NCBI GenBank assembly: GCA_020650975.1
Contig: JAIPMN010037077.1
Coordinates: 2,824-36,329, forward strand
Reading direction: 5' to 3'
Length of the DNA: 33,506 bases
Source of the DNA: Apostichopus californicus
Lineage: Eukaryota; Echinodermata; Holothuroidea; Aspidochirotida; Stichopodidae
In this document: one piece after another, positions 11,771-23,300 of the stretch
Numbering within the stretch: position 1 is the stretch's first letter
Layout: every line of letters begins with the position of its first letter
The notes under the pieces: generated by a model
What the model saw: only the letters and a program-made list of their open reading frames with translations
What the model was told of the DNA's origin: nothing
Database searches by the model: none
Position numbers and translations under genes: made by a program

Positions 11771-12138
11771 TTAAAGGCATTGAAGACTCGCCCCAAACTG
11801 CGTACCGCGCTCAGAAAAAGTTAAATTTCCGTTGCTTGCAAGTGAAGTTTTCTTCTTGTCGCTACAATATGCAGACAGTAATGAAACATGATACCTTGTT
11901 ATCTGTTATCTAGACCTAGGCTGAGATGTCAACCGCTGCTATGTACACTGTGTTGTGTGTATTGACCGTAGCTGTATGTATTGACTGTTCACTAGGTTCT
12001 AATTACCGACGGTAGTTAAATGTGTGTATTTTCTGGGATCAATGGTAGTGTCTAACTTTTGTTACACCTCATTCGAAACTAGGTCAAATTTCCGGCATAT
12101 GAGACGTTTCTTTGTGCGCGAGTCTTCACACCCTTTAA
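11771..12138. mobile_element. MITE with TTAA ends (piggyBac-like)
   Basis: The left end reads TTAA then AGGCATTGAAGACTCG from 11771. The right end, read on the minus strand from 12138, is TTAA then AGGGTGTGAAGACTCG. These are 16-bp terminal inverted repeats differing at a few positions, each flanked by TTAA, the usual target duplication of piggyBac-type elements. The interior (about 330 bp) has no transposase frame. It lies roughly 370 bp upstream of the GOSR1 start codon, so it may contribute to or sit within that promoter region. Confidence 0.6.
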
Positions 12139-12509
12139 GATATACTACTCTAAAGGTCACAGAGTTGCAGACTAGTAATGGACTCTTTAGCAACTTAAAA
12201 TGTTTTACTCCCTCCTCCATCTTCCCCCTCCACCTTCATGTACTCCCTGCTGTAAATATCATAACATAAGATACCCATAAACCTCAATACGTTTTGCTTA
12301 GGGAGCAATTGTTTTCTTCTAAATACGTGAGATGTGGCGTTGGAGGGGAAGGGAGCTAGAGAAGGGATGTGAGGAAGCTGGTGTCCGAGTCCGCTGGTGA
12401 AGTTTTCTCTACCTAAGTCTAAGTCACCAATCCGCGCCTTGCGATTGAAGTTACGCAATACTTGGCTGTTTTTGTAACGTAAACGATTTCAGGCAAGTTT
12501 AGCACTTAT

Positions 12510-12559
12510 ATGTATGGACTCCACCGAAAAACAGATGGCACACGGAAACTTGTGGGAAG
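12510..12559 (+). promoter_or_regulatory. GOSR1: GOSR1 start region: overlapping uORF and two in-frame starts
   Basis: Three ATGs lie within 26 nt. The ATG at 12510 is out of frame and opens a short upstream ORF that runs across the splice junction and stops at TAA about 10 nt into exon 2. The ATG at 12514 is in frame and gives 249 residues (extra MDSTEKQ). The ATG at 12535 is in frame and gives 242 residues starting MAHGNLWED. An in-frame TAA at 12475-12477 rules out a further extension. None has a strong -3 purine; both in-frame starts have G at +4. Leaky scanning is likely, and the true start is unresolved. Confidence 0.5.
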
Positions 12560-15500
12560 GTAAAATCGAACACGTTGGAACCTTCACATTTCTCTCCATT
12601 CTAGCCTGAATCTGATCTTCCGCATCATGAATGATAAGATTGATAGTATGTCGCATTATAAATGTATTTTCATTATTAATTTAATTCGACGGACATGGGT
12701 AGTTATCTAAATACAACAGATCACTGAATAACGTTAGTATCATCCTGCGAGTGTAACTGTAAGACGTTAGGCATTACGTCGTTAGTAATAGTATATTATG
12801 TTTTACGTTCCAACATTAACAGCAATACTAAGTACTAGCCTAACATGTCACTGTGTTAGGCTAATTGACATTTGTTTACACTGACACAGTTTAGTCTGAT
12901 CATTTAAGTTAAACTTTCAAAGGGTGAACTGGTATTACAGAGGTCGAATCTATGGTGGTTGTGATCAGAGAAATGTGTACAATTGACATGATAATAGTTC
13001 AAGATAATAACACAATGTTGAGAATAGTTGACTCAAAACAGTATCACTATGTTCATTAATGTTCCTTTTATCGCTATCATGTTTTGGTTAGATTTTTACT
13101 TAATTCTCCCACTTTATGCCCAAATTTTGAGAATGGCAAATGTAAATGTCCCTATTTTTGTGAGACACAGGTTGGTAGACAATGTCATACATGAGAAAAA
13201 AATTCAATGCTGTTACCGAGTTGCCAAATTTATCTCAATATATTATCCCTTACTTAGATATGGTTGATTGAATGGAACCTACTTTAGACTGGCTAAACCT
13301 GCGACATCGATGGAGTGGTTGGTTTATGATATCATAACGGCAAATGTTCATCAGAAAACTTGCTTTGCTATTACAATCTCGCTGATTTTTCCTTGAAACT
13401 TGATACATTCGGAATGTTTACTTAGCTGTACTTAAAATGCAATTTTATCTTTGTAGAACTATTTTCTTTCTATCTAAATAAGTGACTTAAAGATATATAT
13501 AGAAGCACAGTTTGCTGAATTGCCATGGTAACATTGATCATACACTCTGTTGTTGCTAGATACATTCACAAAATACCACCAAAGTTGAAAAATTCATATC
13601 TGTAGCATACAAAATGCTATGAGGATGTGTTTTTGATATGCAAATGAGCTGCAAAAGTTTACATATTTTCCTAAAGCAATCAACTTCAGCCGCAGGAGTA
13701 TCCCTTCAACTGGTGAGGGTAGTTACCAACCCTTCTAAGTTCTGCATATTTATGGATGAGCAGATATATATTCTGCATACAGTTTGTACAGAAGACATTG
13801 CACTACTGGTTTTACTCTGTGAAGTGAAAGTTGTTGAATTACTAATCTTATATTTCTTGACCAGTGACTTAAAAATTTAATTCGGTCGTTTCTTTTTTAC
13901 AGACCTCCGTAAGAGGGCCAGACAGCTGGAGAATGAAATAGATTTGAAACTGGTGTCTTTCAGCAAACTTGGAACTAACTACAGTTCCCACAGAGATGAT
14001 GTTAACAGGTGATTTTTGGAAGTTGCTTTAATTCTTGTCAATTTTTTTAATGTCAACTAAAAATTCAGAATCACTTTTTATGAAACATTGTATAAATTGT
14101 TTAAGAGGATATTAGATGTCAATTTTTGTGTAGTAATTTGATATAAGGGTTTTGTGAAATTTCAGAGTTGATCCTAGTTGCAACCACAGCATTGCAGTGC
14201 CTGAGTTAAATATTATACAACTATCATTTATTTGCTTAGGAACCCAATGGAATCTTTCTTACTTACTTATTTCTTTTTTTATTTTATCATGTTTTGTTAG
14301 ATAATTATGCAAGTCAAAAGTCAGAGTTGTGTAACTTAAATTGCAAAAGTGTAGTTTGAATTCCATTGAATTTTTATAGTTGTAATCTCTTTGCATTGTG
14401 TGTTCGACTCTTAACTCTGACTATCCTCAATGATTTTTATATCCCCAGTTCTGACACCTCACCGTTACTCAGTGCTTCCAATAGTGAGCACATGTTTGAC
14501 ACCATGGCCATGGAAATAGAACAACTCTTAGCAAAAGTAAGTACATCAGATAAAGTGTCAGACAGTTGCACCAGTAATCATTGCAACCTTGGCAAAAGTA
14601 AGAATGCGGGAAGAGCACACGCTTAACCTGCTCTAATATTCGAACAAAATTAAGCACACAAAAAAGTTGCAGAAAGTTGCACAGTGATAGGCTGATAGCT
14701 CATCATCCCTTAGATGGAGGTGAGACATATTTACTCTTACTGTATGTTGCTGACTGGCAGTTGAAAACCACAGGTACATTGTACACATGTAACCATGAGT
14801 TCATGAGTTCTAATTTCATTGGGTAGGCCGTACAACCCAGAAAGTAGCATGGAAAATATATATATATATATATACATATAGATATATACATATAGATATA
14901 TGTGTATATATGTATATGTGCATATATATTATATGCAACTCATTAACAGAAAGCTGGCTGGGAAATCATAATTGTTTAAGCTCGAAAGACCCAAGAAATC
15001 ATTGGCTACCATTTCATTTTCTTAATCTCTTGATCTCACAGCTGACAGAAGTCAATGACAAAATGTCTGAATACACAAACAGCATATCCATGTCATCACC
15101 GAGCTCGGCCTTACTGCACACATTGCAGAGGCATAGAGATATCTTACAAGATTACAGTCAAGAATTCCAGAAAACAAAAGCAAACATTACGGCTTGCAGA
15201 GAAAGAGAAGAACTATTAGGGTCTGTGAGGAGAGACATTGATGCTTACAAGAGCTCTTCTGGTCTGAATAGAAGATCTGAAATATACCTTAAAGAGAATG
15301 AACATATAAGAAAGTAAGTTTTACAACGGGGAGGGAGGGGTTTGGGGAGGGCTGGTAGCTTGGACTTGATTTATGTAGAAGAATTGATTTCACTTTTAGC
15401 AATAACAGAAATAAGCTTTCAAGTCAAAAATGTTAGGTTTTACTTTAGAATAACAGTGTTTTAGTATTTTATCCGCTACTCCATATTACCAACATATTAC

Positions 15501-17506
15501 TATAATGTTTTCTGGAGAATGCTTCAGTGATTTATGTTCAAAGCGTGTGCTCAAGAAGGCATTTAAGTGCAATCATCACAGCATCATTGTATTGAAGTAT
15601 AGAGCTGTTCTATATATGTGTGTATATATATATGTGCATATGTGTATAGAGTTATGTATAGAGCTGTGCTATATATGTGTATATATGTGAGCTGATCTAT
15701 ATATATTTATAGAGCTATGTATAGAGTGGTGCTATATATGTGTATATATGTGAGCTGTGCTATATATGTGTATAGAGCTATGTATAGAGATGTTACTCTA
15801 TTTAAGCTAGTAATCTCTCGAGGCTATTGAACTGTTCTATATAAAGTAGGATAAATTGAATAAACAGTGGTGAACTAACTTACCAGGGGAGATAACTGCA
15901 TGTACTGATATTATACTGATGAAACTAGTATTTTATGGCAAATTTCAAATGTTTACACATGTTTCATGAAACCTTTGTTAATGTTATTTCCCTTCTGACA
16001 GTGCTGATAGGATAGCTGACGAAACTATTGAGTGAGTATTATAGTTAATTTTGTTAAATGATCAGAGGAAAAGATACAGGGATGTTACTTCTTGTAAAAT
16101 TCAATGTTGGATTTTTTATTTAAGGAAACTGATTTGTCATCTTGAAGAAAGAAGATATATTTTAATTCTCAGTGAGAAAAAATATGATTTCTATGTTTAT
16201 TGTTAAACACTGTACATACATTTTGGACCTAAAATGTCAAATTCTTATTGTTATGAACCAGATAATATCACATTAACCTCAATGACGTTTGGTTTCTGGC
16301 ATTTAATGATCACTTCTTTTAAAGTACATAGTTCCATGTCTGGAAGTAATCTGTGGATAAGGTATCACTGGATAGGTGCAGAATAACTTGAAGCTGATTC
16401 CCATAAAACTAATATACAGACTGCGGTCAGAACTCATCTCTCCACCTTGACTTGACTTACATACTGGTTATATATATGGCGTGTAACTGTTACCTCAGGA
16501 CACTCTGTACTGATTTGATAACATACAGGGTGCATACATCTATCTGCTCAACCAGATTCATCGATTCCTTTGTGTGACTTGAATAATAATGCGACTTCCT
16601 ATTTAGTGATACCCCTAGGATGATCAGACGGGGCAATCAAATGTGAAAGTAATGGTGGTTGCAGCATGAAATATTTTCGGTTTTTCAAAACTGTTGGAGA
16701 TCAGAGGATCCAATGCAAACATCGCCTATATATAAAGATGTGCAGAGTTGCTAAACCCTAAAGTAAACAAAAATATACTGTGCTTGTGATGGTTGTACTC
16801 ATGATATACATATATTACTTCCTACCTACCTTCCTGTATCCACAGTGTCGCCTTGGCAACCAAAGAGAACTTGCGAGAACAAAGAAACACCATGAAGAAG
16901 ATATCAACTGGAATGAATAATTTAGCCAGTATCCTTTTATAAATGAGAGCCTATTGTCAGAATTTTCACAGCTTTTACAAAAGTTTTGGTTTTGAGATGA
17001 CAATTTTTTTTTAACGAACTAAACGTGTCCATGTGGTAGTGCGAGGGGGTGTAAAGGACTATATTGTGTTGATTTTGTTGATGACCAAGTTCCTTAAAAC
17101 TTTAAAAGAAAGTTCAGGTCTGCTTATTGTCAAGTTCTATGCAATGTTTTTCGTTAACTTTTTCATTATTTTCAAGACTTAATAACCCTATAAGGTTTGC
17201 ATATTTAATCTTCTGTTTGTTTCAGATGTCTACTCTCTCATTAACAAAAGAAAGAAAATGTGCCCCTACTATTAGGCACGATATCAGTTATGTATCTTTG
17301 CATTCTTTGTTACATCTTTTCTTCACATGAACATTTATTGAACTTTTTCTAATCATATTAAACCTTGACCAAGTTGTACAGATCGTTTTCCACTCTTGAA
17401 TAGTCTTATACAGAGAATAAACATACGTAAACGGAGAGACACCCTGATCATCGGTGGAGTGGTCGCCGTGTGTATCATACTATTGCTTCTTTACGCTTTC
17501 CGATGA
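12514..17506 (+). CDS. GOSR1: GOSR1 (GS28) Golgi Qb-SNARE, complete, seven exons
   Basis: Golgi SNAP receptor complex member 1 is a tail-anchored Qb-SNARE on Golgi membranes that pairs with syntaxin-5, Ykt6 and GS15 in ER-Golgi and intra-Golgi fusion. Coding exons: 12514 (or 12535)-12559, 13903-14008, 14449-14536, 15042-15313, 16002-16031, 16846-16928 and 17382-17506. All junctions keep frame. The product is 242 residues from the second start, 249 from the first, against about 250 in human. Numbered on the 242-residue form: WEDLRKRARQLENEIDLKL at 7-25; SSDTSPLL 44-51; MAMEIEQLLAK 63-73; LLHTLQRHRDILQDY 97-111; EFQKTKAN 114-121. The SNARE motif spans about 160-218, with Q186 the probable zero-layer glutamine. 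NRFPLLNSLIQRIN (202-215) and RKRRD lead into a C-terminal anchor at about 222-240, ending YAFR. Exon 5 is only 30 bp. It is head-to-head with SARM1 and convergent with STK36. Identification is secure; only the start codon is open. Confidence 0.95.
14855..14934 (+). repeat. AT-rich microsatellite in GOSR1 intron 3
   Basis: Alternating ATATAT grading into ACATATAG and GTATATATG units. It lies about 105 bp upstream of the acceptor of exon 4. Simple repeat with no other signal. Confidence 0.75.
15598..15795 (+). repeat. Tandem repeat GAGCTGTGCTATATATGTGTATATATGT-type in GOSR1 intron 4
   Basis: Units alternate a GAGCT(G/A)TG segment with a CTATATATGTGTATATATGT segment, repeating six to seven times with periods of about 18-36 bp. 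It lies in the intron between exons 4 and 5. It probably grew from a TA/TG microsatellite with a captured GAGCTGTG spacer. Confidence 0.7.
16929..17381 (+). other. GOSR1: U12-type (minor spliceosome) intron, last intron of GOSR1
   Basis: The 453-bp intron between exons 6 and 7 starts GTATCCTTTT, which fits the U12 5' splice-site consensus (RTATCCTTT) exactly and is unlike the GTAAGT/GTGAGT donors of the other GOSR1 introns. Near the 3' end, AACCTTGAC (17361-17369) fits the U12 branch consensus TTCCTTRAY in its CCTTGAC core. Its branch A at 17368 is 13 nt before the intron end, inside the usual 10-20 nt window. No polypyrimidine tract lies between branch and AG, as expected. The coding join gives conserved LANRFP at the junction, which confirms the splice sites. 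Confidence 0.88.
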
Positions 17507-20132
17507 GCGGTGGCAACGATGCCTCTTTCGAACGTCTCCGGCTGAATGGGGCGTAATATTGACGTCACTCTGGTCTCTCCTCAACTGCCTGCTCTGCCAG
17601 AAATACCACCTGCCAATTTATTACGCTCTTTCTGGCCTCTTTCATCTAGGATCTGTTTTCCTCTATGTGAAACTATCTTCAGACCTTGATCCTGAACAGT
17701 ACCAGTGCTGGCATGTGGTTTTACTGAACAACAGACGTGGAAGACCGTACAAATACATGTTGTCATGGTAACTTGTGGGTGGTTCACCCAATTGAAAAAT
17801 ATGGAAAATAAGAAATGGTGGAACATACCTTCTGTGAAACAGAAAGTGAAGCCATGTAGTAATTGTAAATTATTTACCCTATCATCTGATGAACATTATT
17901 AGATTTATTTTGAATATTTAGCATTTATCATCACTTAATGTCTTTTATTTCATTTGAATCATTATATTTCTGTATTTGTGCTCATTTGTATCCTTCAGTG
18001 ATCAGACAGTCTCAGTATTAATGATCTACAATGTGCACATTGATTTGTTGATCAAAAGGTTCAGTGATTTAAGGTCTGTAGAATTTGTCGTGCACAAGAT
18101 GTATCAATTTTCCATTTCATGAATTAAGTGCTCTTGTTTATAGTGTAATTGTTGTCAAGAATACAAGAAACTTAGCTTGAACAAATGTCAGTGATTCTTC
18201 AAACAAAGTTTGCTGAAATTTAGCTTCAGCCTTTAGGAAGACATTAAACATTTCAGTACTGATTCCCATGTAGAAGGAAGGCTATGTATCTCTACTGTTA
18301 TAGTGTGTTAGGTCTAGACTAATTGTTTGGTTTTACAGACAACGGTCGATGGTTTAAGCAAATGTGTGACATTTGTTTGCAACAAAGTATTCTCGGTAGG
18401 TAGCATTTGTGATGAAGAGAGTAATTATGCTGTTAACCAAGCCATGTATGTTATGTTATGTCTTAGGCAGGCGATTAAATCCCTCCTAACATGTGAAAAC
18501 CACATATATATGCCAAAGCAGATACAATAGTCAAAATATCTTGATTATTACTACTTAACCTTTCAAAAATTGTTGAGTGTGAATGCTTGGTATGCCAACT
18601 TCCTCTGGATATGAATGAAAGGAATATGCAGGTGTTCAAATATTCAGAAAAGGAAATATTGTCATGGTAACAAAGCAGATTGTTTAGGATCATTGAGCCA
18701 TGAAAGTTGACCAAATAGTCAGAAATAGTAATCCAAACAATCAAATACTGAAAGGAGCGGAGGAGTTGCATTACGACGTAAATCAGCCATAAAAGATCTG
18801 TTGAAGCATGTTAAAACGCTTGCATGTCTAAGAAAGAAAATACAATTCAAATACCTTGCAAGAAATGAAACAAAGTTGAACGTTAAAACAAAGTAAAAAT
18901 TCCATTTATTGTTTCTCAAAAATTTCTACAAAACTGTCAACAGATATTTACACATACTAATTTACATATACATTAACTGCTACTAATGTGTAACAAGCTT
19001 TCAACATATTACAACATACATCTCAAGGTGAACAAGAACATTTTTCTCAAAGAAAGTTCCTTCAAGGTTAAATTAAATTTATCAGTCTCCCTTCTTTCTG
19101 CTTTTTTCATTCTATATGTAATTTTTTGTTTCTGATGAATTTACAAACTGATTTAGCAGTCATATTTCAGTCTGATGTCAATGATATTTAATACAATTTA
19201 ATTTTTTTGATTGCTGCCATATATTCAGACGAGAGCTTTCACCATCTTACATTGTTTGGGCTTGAAAGCCCTTTTATTGTTTTGGGTGGTCTTACAGTCT
19301 TAGTTTATACCTTGGGTGGTCTTAAAGTTTAACTTTGAAGCATAAAAGATATTTTATACTTTCTTATTGCTAATATGGCTGGATGTAGTTTGTTACCCCT
19401 GGCGACACAGTTTGCAGAGCACTGTAAAATGATGTAATTTCAATTTATCCTGTGAAAAAATGATAGATTCAACATTGTGCTAAGAATAATCTCAGCAATT
19501 TAGATTTATTATTACCATCCAAAATAAAGTCCAGAATGAACTGTTTATTTGTGAGGAGCTGATTGTTACAAGGCCATGTTCTGAGATTTTTACATTCATA
19601 AGGGATGCCGTTATGTCATGATGAAACTATTTACCCATCATCCCTTGTCCTGATAGAATGCACTGCTGGTTGAACTATGACGAAAATGAACAGGATTAAA
19701 TATTTGAAATCTGCAAGAGAAATGTCCAGCTAGCCTAATTCCTTTTAAAGTGATTTTGTCAAAATTTTCATAAAAGGCACATGGATCAGTTTTTATACAA
19801 TATTTTGGGGATAATATTTGCATATATATAATACACAATTCATGTAACTATGGTATGTATAACTTGTACACACTGTAAGGTCACATGTTCATCAACTATC
19901 CTTTGGATGTCTGCTGGTTTGGTTTTCAGTGTCTCTTATCTCACTGCATAAATTCATGTTTGGAATAGAGCTGTGTACTAGGTAGTAAATTATATCCTCT
20001 TTCTGCATTACCACATTGCAATTTGTTCCTCTGACTGAAACGTGGCAACCCAGTGTGACTGATGCCCGAATGAAACGTGATATGATTTTGAAAAACAATA
20101 TGTCACTTATTCATGACATCATGATGACATCA
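17507..20132. other. Convergent 3' region between GOSR1 and STK36
   Basis: About 2.6 kb holding the 3' UTRs of both genes; there is no other gene I can support. Poly(A)-signal candidates: for GOSR1, ATTAAA at about 18243 and AATAAA at 19523-19528; for STK36 (minus), AATAAA read from rc(19544-19549), rc(19505-19510) and rc(19273-19278). If the far signals are used, the two transcripts would overlap near 19.5 kb. The plus-strand open frame at 18327-18530 resembles no known protein. Confidence 0.45.
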
Positions 20133-20315
20133 TCACCTAGCACTTGCAGTTCTTTTGAGGCTTGTTTGCAGCCTGAGGGCGTGGTGGAGAACAGATTCGG
20201 CCGTATTTCGAGCTATATTGGACCCCGGACGAGGAACGGGTATAGAAATGTCCGATGACTGAATATTATGAATCAGCGTCGAAAGCTTATTTAATCCTTT
20301 CTGCTTTAGGAGGAC
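20133..20315 (-). CDS. STK36: STK36 terminal coding exon
   Basis: Sixty codons plus TGA, joined at a clean TTTTCTTACAG acceptor in phase 0 after ...KHPNLKQ of the preceding exon. It begins VLLKQKGLNKLSTL, finishing the last ARM-like repeat in the same way as the human protein. It then has a Ser/Pro/Arg-containing tail (IPVPRPGSN and on) that ends RTASAR. The tail is outside the ARM fold and probably unstructured. The plus-strand frame over this region is only its shadow. See the gene-level entry for the rest. Confidence 0.85.
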   Translation of the reverse strand, partial: VLLKQKGLNKLSTLIHNIQSSDISIPVPRPGSNIARNTAESVLHHALRLQTSLKRTASAR

Positions 20316-23300
20316 CTGTAAGAAAAGTTAAACCCCAAATGCTATATGTCAAGCAAAAGTCATTTATTTATTAAAAGAAAAGTATTATCATTAGAACTTG
20401 TACACATCACAACAAATGCAAAATAGCATTTTATGAATGCTGTTGGCATTAAGTAATTATAATAATAATAATAAAGAATCCTTATTCTTCAAAAGTCTCG
20501 AAGAGTCTCATTCTTCACGTTTTGGTCTTTGTTATAATTGGACGTTTCTTACATTGGATGTTTAGTGCTCCAGTATGTTTATTCAATATGAACTTCTACG
20601 CTACAACTGCTGGAGTTAATTATATCCTGGCCACTCCTGATGGTTCCAAAGACTTATACCATTGATATATTACAAAACACACACATGAAAAGAACAACTT
20701 CACTTGTAAGTAAATGCTCATAGTTTTGAGTTTTGATATATTATTTTGATTTTTTTTTTGGTGCTTGAAGAACCATCCGCAATTGATTGAATAACAGCAA
20801 AGATCCAGAAACTGATAAAACCAATAGATTTCACAATTTCAATTTGGAAAAAAAAATTATAATAGGTATATATGCTGGTGTGAAACACTTATCCAAACTT
20901 GAGGACAACAGTTTCTTTGAATTTTAAATATCATCGGTATTGCTTGTAAAATGTAACTAGTCGGTCATGTACAGACTTTGGCTTCCCCGTTACAGCCACC
21001 TTCAATGTGTATTTTCTCATAGAGTTAAATCTGTGTAATATTACAACTCCCAAACGGCTGGCAAAATCATTTTTGAGGGTCAAAACATCCAAAATAATAG
21101 TATGTTTTGAAAATTCTTAGTAATATATATTAGTAATATATAAGTCATTGAGCTTGCTCCAAACTTGAGATTAAAATGCTAGAGAGTTGGGGAGGGGAGG
21201 AAAAAGTTCTCGTAAACATTTGCAGACTCTTTTCTTAAAACTTGGAACTAGGCAAATAGAATCTAGCACAAGGCACATTGTCAGTTCAATGAATTAATGT
21301 CATAACACCTATTAGGAACCTTGAAAAAATTCTGTTCCAAATAAATACTAACATTTAGCAAATGGCTACTAAATTTTCAGGCACATCGCTATAACAACCA
21401 ATCTACTTCTCATTGGATTACACTGAAGTTACAAGCTATCTCATACATGCATATTTTGATGTTCTTTGCTCACCTCAGAGGGTGTAATTAGTTAATAAGT
21501 AACCTTAACAGAAAATGGTTAATAAATTCTACCCTGATGTGTACATTGAAAATTAGCTAGGGCTAATTATGACTACTGTGAAAGTGTTGTAGGATTGTCT
21601 TGGCATTTTATGCTTGTTTTTAAAAAGACTGAATTTGGCAAGCTTTTCAACATATTTTTAGGCATTTCACAGCAACTGACTAGCAGTAATGCTTATGCCT
21701 GACCAGTATTCGCATGGAACATGTATGAAATCTAACATCTTGCATATACTGAGAATAAATCAGTAACTCCTAAATGAGAGTGTTTGACTTTGTAAAATAA
21801 TGACTTACCTGTTTCAAGTTTGGATGTTTACACATAGTTCTTAATGCCACCAGAGCTACTTCCTGTACTCCATACTGACTGTCATGGCAACCAACTTCCA
21901 ATAAGCTGTTAAAACAAAAGTAATCTACTTATATAACATGTGTTACATCCATTATACAAGTGGAAGAAAGAAAAAAACAGTTTTTGACAAATCATTCTTG
22001 AGCTTCACACAAAGACTAGGAACTAACTGTAGAGGCTGAAGTCTGATATTGTCTAAACCAGGGTTTCCCTAACTTTATCCCCCCATGAACCCCCTGTGGA
22101 TGTCAGAGTTGTCCACGAACCCCCAACTTTTCGAGACACGATCTGAGTCATTATTATACTAACAAAATAATACGTATAACAGTGCTTTGTAAAGATCAAG
22201 TTCATAGTGTAATATTGTAGAGGTTGTCGATAGGAACGACTTTTGTACATTTCTAAATTATATGATATATCAGATTATAGTTCAACAAAAAATACTCTAG
22301 TTTTGACTTTCAGAAACGTCTCACGAACCCCCTGGGATGAACTCATGCACCCCCTTGGGGGTTCATGCACCCCAGTTAGGGAACCCTGGTCTAAACAATA
22401 ATGTAGAGCATTCTAGGACTGCAACTGAAATGTCTCATTACCAAGGAATGTGTGATTTATGAACAAACTAGACATTTCTGTAATAACTGTTAAAATATTA
22501 AACACACCAGAGTTCTTGAATAAAGCAGTATTTAGGTATTAACCTGCTATAACATAATGAATAACACTAACCAGATCAAAAGGACGCTATGCATTCTGAA
22601 ATGAATGAAAATTCACAGAAGAAATGAGGAAGAGTCAAGATTTTACAAAAAATGCTTTGCAGTATTTGCAGTAGATACTTACTAATCCGGTGCTTTAGAC
22701 TTGATGAGCTGGGCAGATAGTTTGTGGTTGTGTCTTGTAAGGTTACCCAGTGCTCCTACAGAAAGAAAACAATCCAATTAGTTCTGGTTACAGTTGATTT
22801 ATTATGAAATTGATTTATTATGGAAGATGTAAACAATGGTGTAGTAATCCAGGTTCTGAGGACAATTATGATATCTGGCCTCCTTTTGTAAAGTCTTCAT
22901 TTTTCTTGTAGAATATTAATTAAGAAAATGAGAATACAGTATACTTTATCCTATACCTCCATAGGCCCTTCTGGGGTTGTAGCACCCCCTGAGAAACTCT
23001 CATCAAGTCTGGATGTAGGTAACGTATCCATTATTGGGGTTGTAGGGAGGGAGGTCCATGGGTGATACGTATCGAATACTAGGTGTTGGAGGGAGGGAGG
23101 TCCATGGGTGATACCTATCGATTACTAGGGATTGGAGGGAGGAAGGTCCATGGGTGATATGTATCGATTACTAGGGATTGCAGGGAGGAAGGTCCATGGG
23201 TGATATGTATCAATTAATAGGAGTTGGAGGGAGGGAGGGGTGCATGGGTGATACTTATTGATTACTAGGAGTTGGAGGGAGGGAGGGAGGGAGGGAGGGG

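Larger units (their letters stand above)
10342..12513. other. Head-to-head intergenic region between SARM1 and GOSR1
   Basis: About 2.2 kb that must contain both promoters. I see no TATA-type core promoter that I would commit to. It contains the U2-like fragment and the TTAA-bounded MITE listed separately. It also holds one copy of AGGGGCCTGTTTCAC (about 10913-10927), which looks like one end of a dispersed repeat whose partner end I cannot find. The region 11480-11690 (GGGAATTGCCATTTCCGGC and onward) looks like old repeat sequence. The open frames at 10823-11080 and 11472-11913 resemble no known protein. Confidence 0.5.

Noticed and set aside
17100..17262. Apparent GOSR1 micro-exon plus exon reading VYSLINK before RINIRKRR
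   Set aside because: It mimics the conserved VNSLIQRIN segment, but no GT donor follows it. The exon starting at 17382 encodes the real NRFPLLNSLIQRIN in frame, so this is coincidence.
18327..18530. Possible small gene downstream of GOSR1
   Set aside because: An acceptor-like TTTTACAG precedes it, but there is no similarity to known proteins and no partner exon. It is probably 3' UTR.
20016..20258. Plus-strand 80-codon open frame
   Set aside because: It is the antisense shadow of the STK36 terminal exon, whose minus-strand reading splices in frame and matches the family.
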